Assembly: GCF_036320965.1 (NCBI RefSeq)
Contig: NC_092240.1
Location: forward strand, 16,628,501-16,692,500
Direction of reading: 5' to 3'
Length of the DNA stretch: 64,000 nt
DNA from: Panulirus ornatus
Taxonomy: Eukaryota > Arthropoda > Malacostraca > Decapoda > Palinuridae
The translations under genes and the position numbers were made by a program. The notes under the pieces are model-generated. The model was not told where the DNA came from, made no database searches, and saw nothing but the letters and a program-made list of their open reading frames with translations. Below are positions 62,831-64,000 of this stretch, in pieces (position 1 is the first letter of the stretch; each line of letters opens with the position of its first letter).

Positions 62831-62989
62831 TTCACTGGTAAGTCTGTATCCGTCACCTCAACCCTCACCAGAGCTGTTCTGTTACCAGACTGAGGCACGT
62901 ATTTTCACTCGAGATTCACAACGGTTCTGATAGGATCATGATTCAAATATGAGAGCAGTGAGCTTGCCAATGGACGTTCAAGACTTTAG

Positions 62990-64000
62990 TCAGCAACTGA
63001 ACCAGAGGACTGGCAGAATGCTTGTATAGTGCCATTGTATAAAAGCAAAGGTGAGTGATCAAACTACAGAGGTATAAGTTTGTTGAGTGTTCCCAGTAAG
63101 TTGTATGTGAGGGTATTGATTGAGAGGATGAAGGCATGTACAAAGCATCAGACTGGGTAGGAATAATGTTATTTCAGAAGTGCTGGAGGATGTATCGATC
63201 AGGTGTTTGCTTTAAAGAATGTACATAAGAAAATACTGAGAGAAACAGAATGATTTGTATGTGGCATTTATGGATCTGAAGAATATCAAAGATAGGGTTG
63301 ATAGGAATGCCTTGTGGAGGGTCTTAAGAATATATGGAGTGAAAGGATAGCTGTTGGAAGCAGAGAAGTTTTTTTTATCTAGGGTGTAAGGTATGTGGAG
63401 GAGTAAGAAGAAAGGAGAGTGAATGGTTCTAAGTTAAGGATGTCTTTGGCTGTTTAATTTGTTTATAGATGGGTTAGTGAGGGAGGTAAATGCAAAAGTC
63501 ATGGAGAGAGGGGCAAGTATGCAGTCTGTTGCAGATGAGGGAGCCAGGGAAGTGAGTCATTTGTTTGGTGATGATACAGCACTGGAGGCAGATTTTAGTA
63601 AGGAACTGCATAAGATGGTGACTGAGTTTGGAACAGTGTGAGAGAGGAAAAAGTTGAGAGTAATTGTGAAAAAAGCAAGGTTATTAGGATGAGCATGGTA
63701 GAGGGACAGGTTGATTGGGGTATGAGGTAAAATGGAGACAAATTGGAGCGAGTGAAGCATTTTAGATATCTGGGAGTGAATATTGCAGCAAATGGAACTA
63801 TGAAAGCAGAAGTGAGTCAAAGGATGGGTAAGAGGGTTGAAGGTTCTGGAAGCTAAGCAGAATGTGTGGAATGAGAGGTTGTTATTTGGGAGGGTGAAAA
63901 TGGGTATGTTTGAAGGTACAGTAGTTCCAACAGTGTAATATGGATGCAAGACATGGGCTATAGATGAGGATGTGCCAGTGAGGGTGAATGTGTTGGAAAT
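62990..64000 (+). mobile_element. Old RTE-like LINE relic running off the window
   Basis: Decayed RT and C-terminal region: EDWQNACIVPLYKSKG, YRGISLLSVPSKLY, IERMKACTKHQTG, DQVFALKNV, a damaged catalytic region (HLFGDDTALEADF at 63559 on), then SKVIRM-like and GMFEGTVVPTV segments to the last base. Many stops. Confidence 0.8.

Noticed and set aside
46148..64000. Further RCC1 or HECT exons
   Set aside because: Looked for WG..GQLG and cysteine-loop patterns on the + strand; none found, so intron 6 is taken to continue past the window.

Overview
This is animal nuclear DNA, not bacterial: it has a split gene with GT/AG introns, long AT microsatellites, several retrotransposon and DNA-transposon families in many decayed copies, and no operon structure. 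The mix (RTE-like LINEs ending in poly(A) and (TA)n, a Penelope-like element with a GIY-YIG domain, a tRNA-derived SINE, Tigger/pogo relics, dense (TA)n) suggests an arthropod, probably a decapod crustacean. That assignment is inference from repeat style.

The only host gene recognised is the 5' part of a HERC4-like HECT ubiquitin ligase on the + strand. Six coding exons (28273-28387, 30707-30817, 33011-33096, 39188-39338, 41889-42123, 46045-46147) join in phase into an 801-nt, 267-codon reading frame of RCC1 repeats that begins at the usual family start. The rest of the gene, including the HECT domain, lies beyond 64000. Intron 6 is therefore longer than 17.8 kb.

Layout. 1-28262, upstream of the first coding exon: unassigned DNA with LINE copies at 1-470, 2430-3312, 7041-8280, 11170-16500 and 17010-19753, a Penelope-like element at 19808-22882, and a nested LINE/SINE cluster at 22883-26165. 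26300-46147: the gene body. Its introns hold mostly old TE relics: RTE-like fragments, a 24-bp minisatellite, two Tigger-like elements, a broken Penelope relic, jockey/CR1-like fragments and an inverted-repeat DNA transposon. 46148-64000, intron 6: a young nested cluster at 47752-60050 with a nearly full-length LINE, two LINE insertions with inverted 5' segments, and three copies of a roughly 240-bp non-autonomous element.

The most interesting system is the dominant LINE family and its short partner. The LINE is about 3.3 kb with one ORF of about 1,000 codons (AP-type endonuclease, then reverse transcriptase, then a basic C-terminal region). It has a short 3' UTR ending in a conserved GC-rich hairpin. 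The 240-bp element joins a head like the LINE 5' leader to a tail like the LINE 3' hairpin. Copies of both repeatedly begin and end exactly at (TA)n tracts, which suggests insertion into TA microsatellites. A second candidate is a hammerhead-ribozyme-like motif in both arms of the Penelope-like element.
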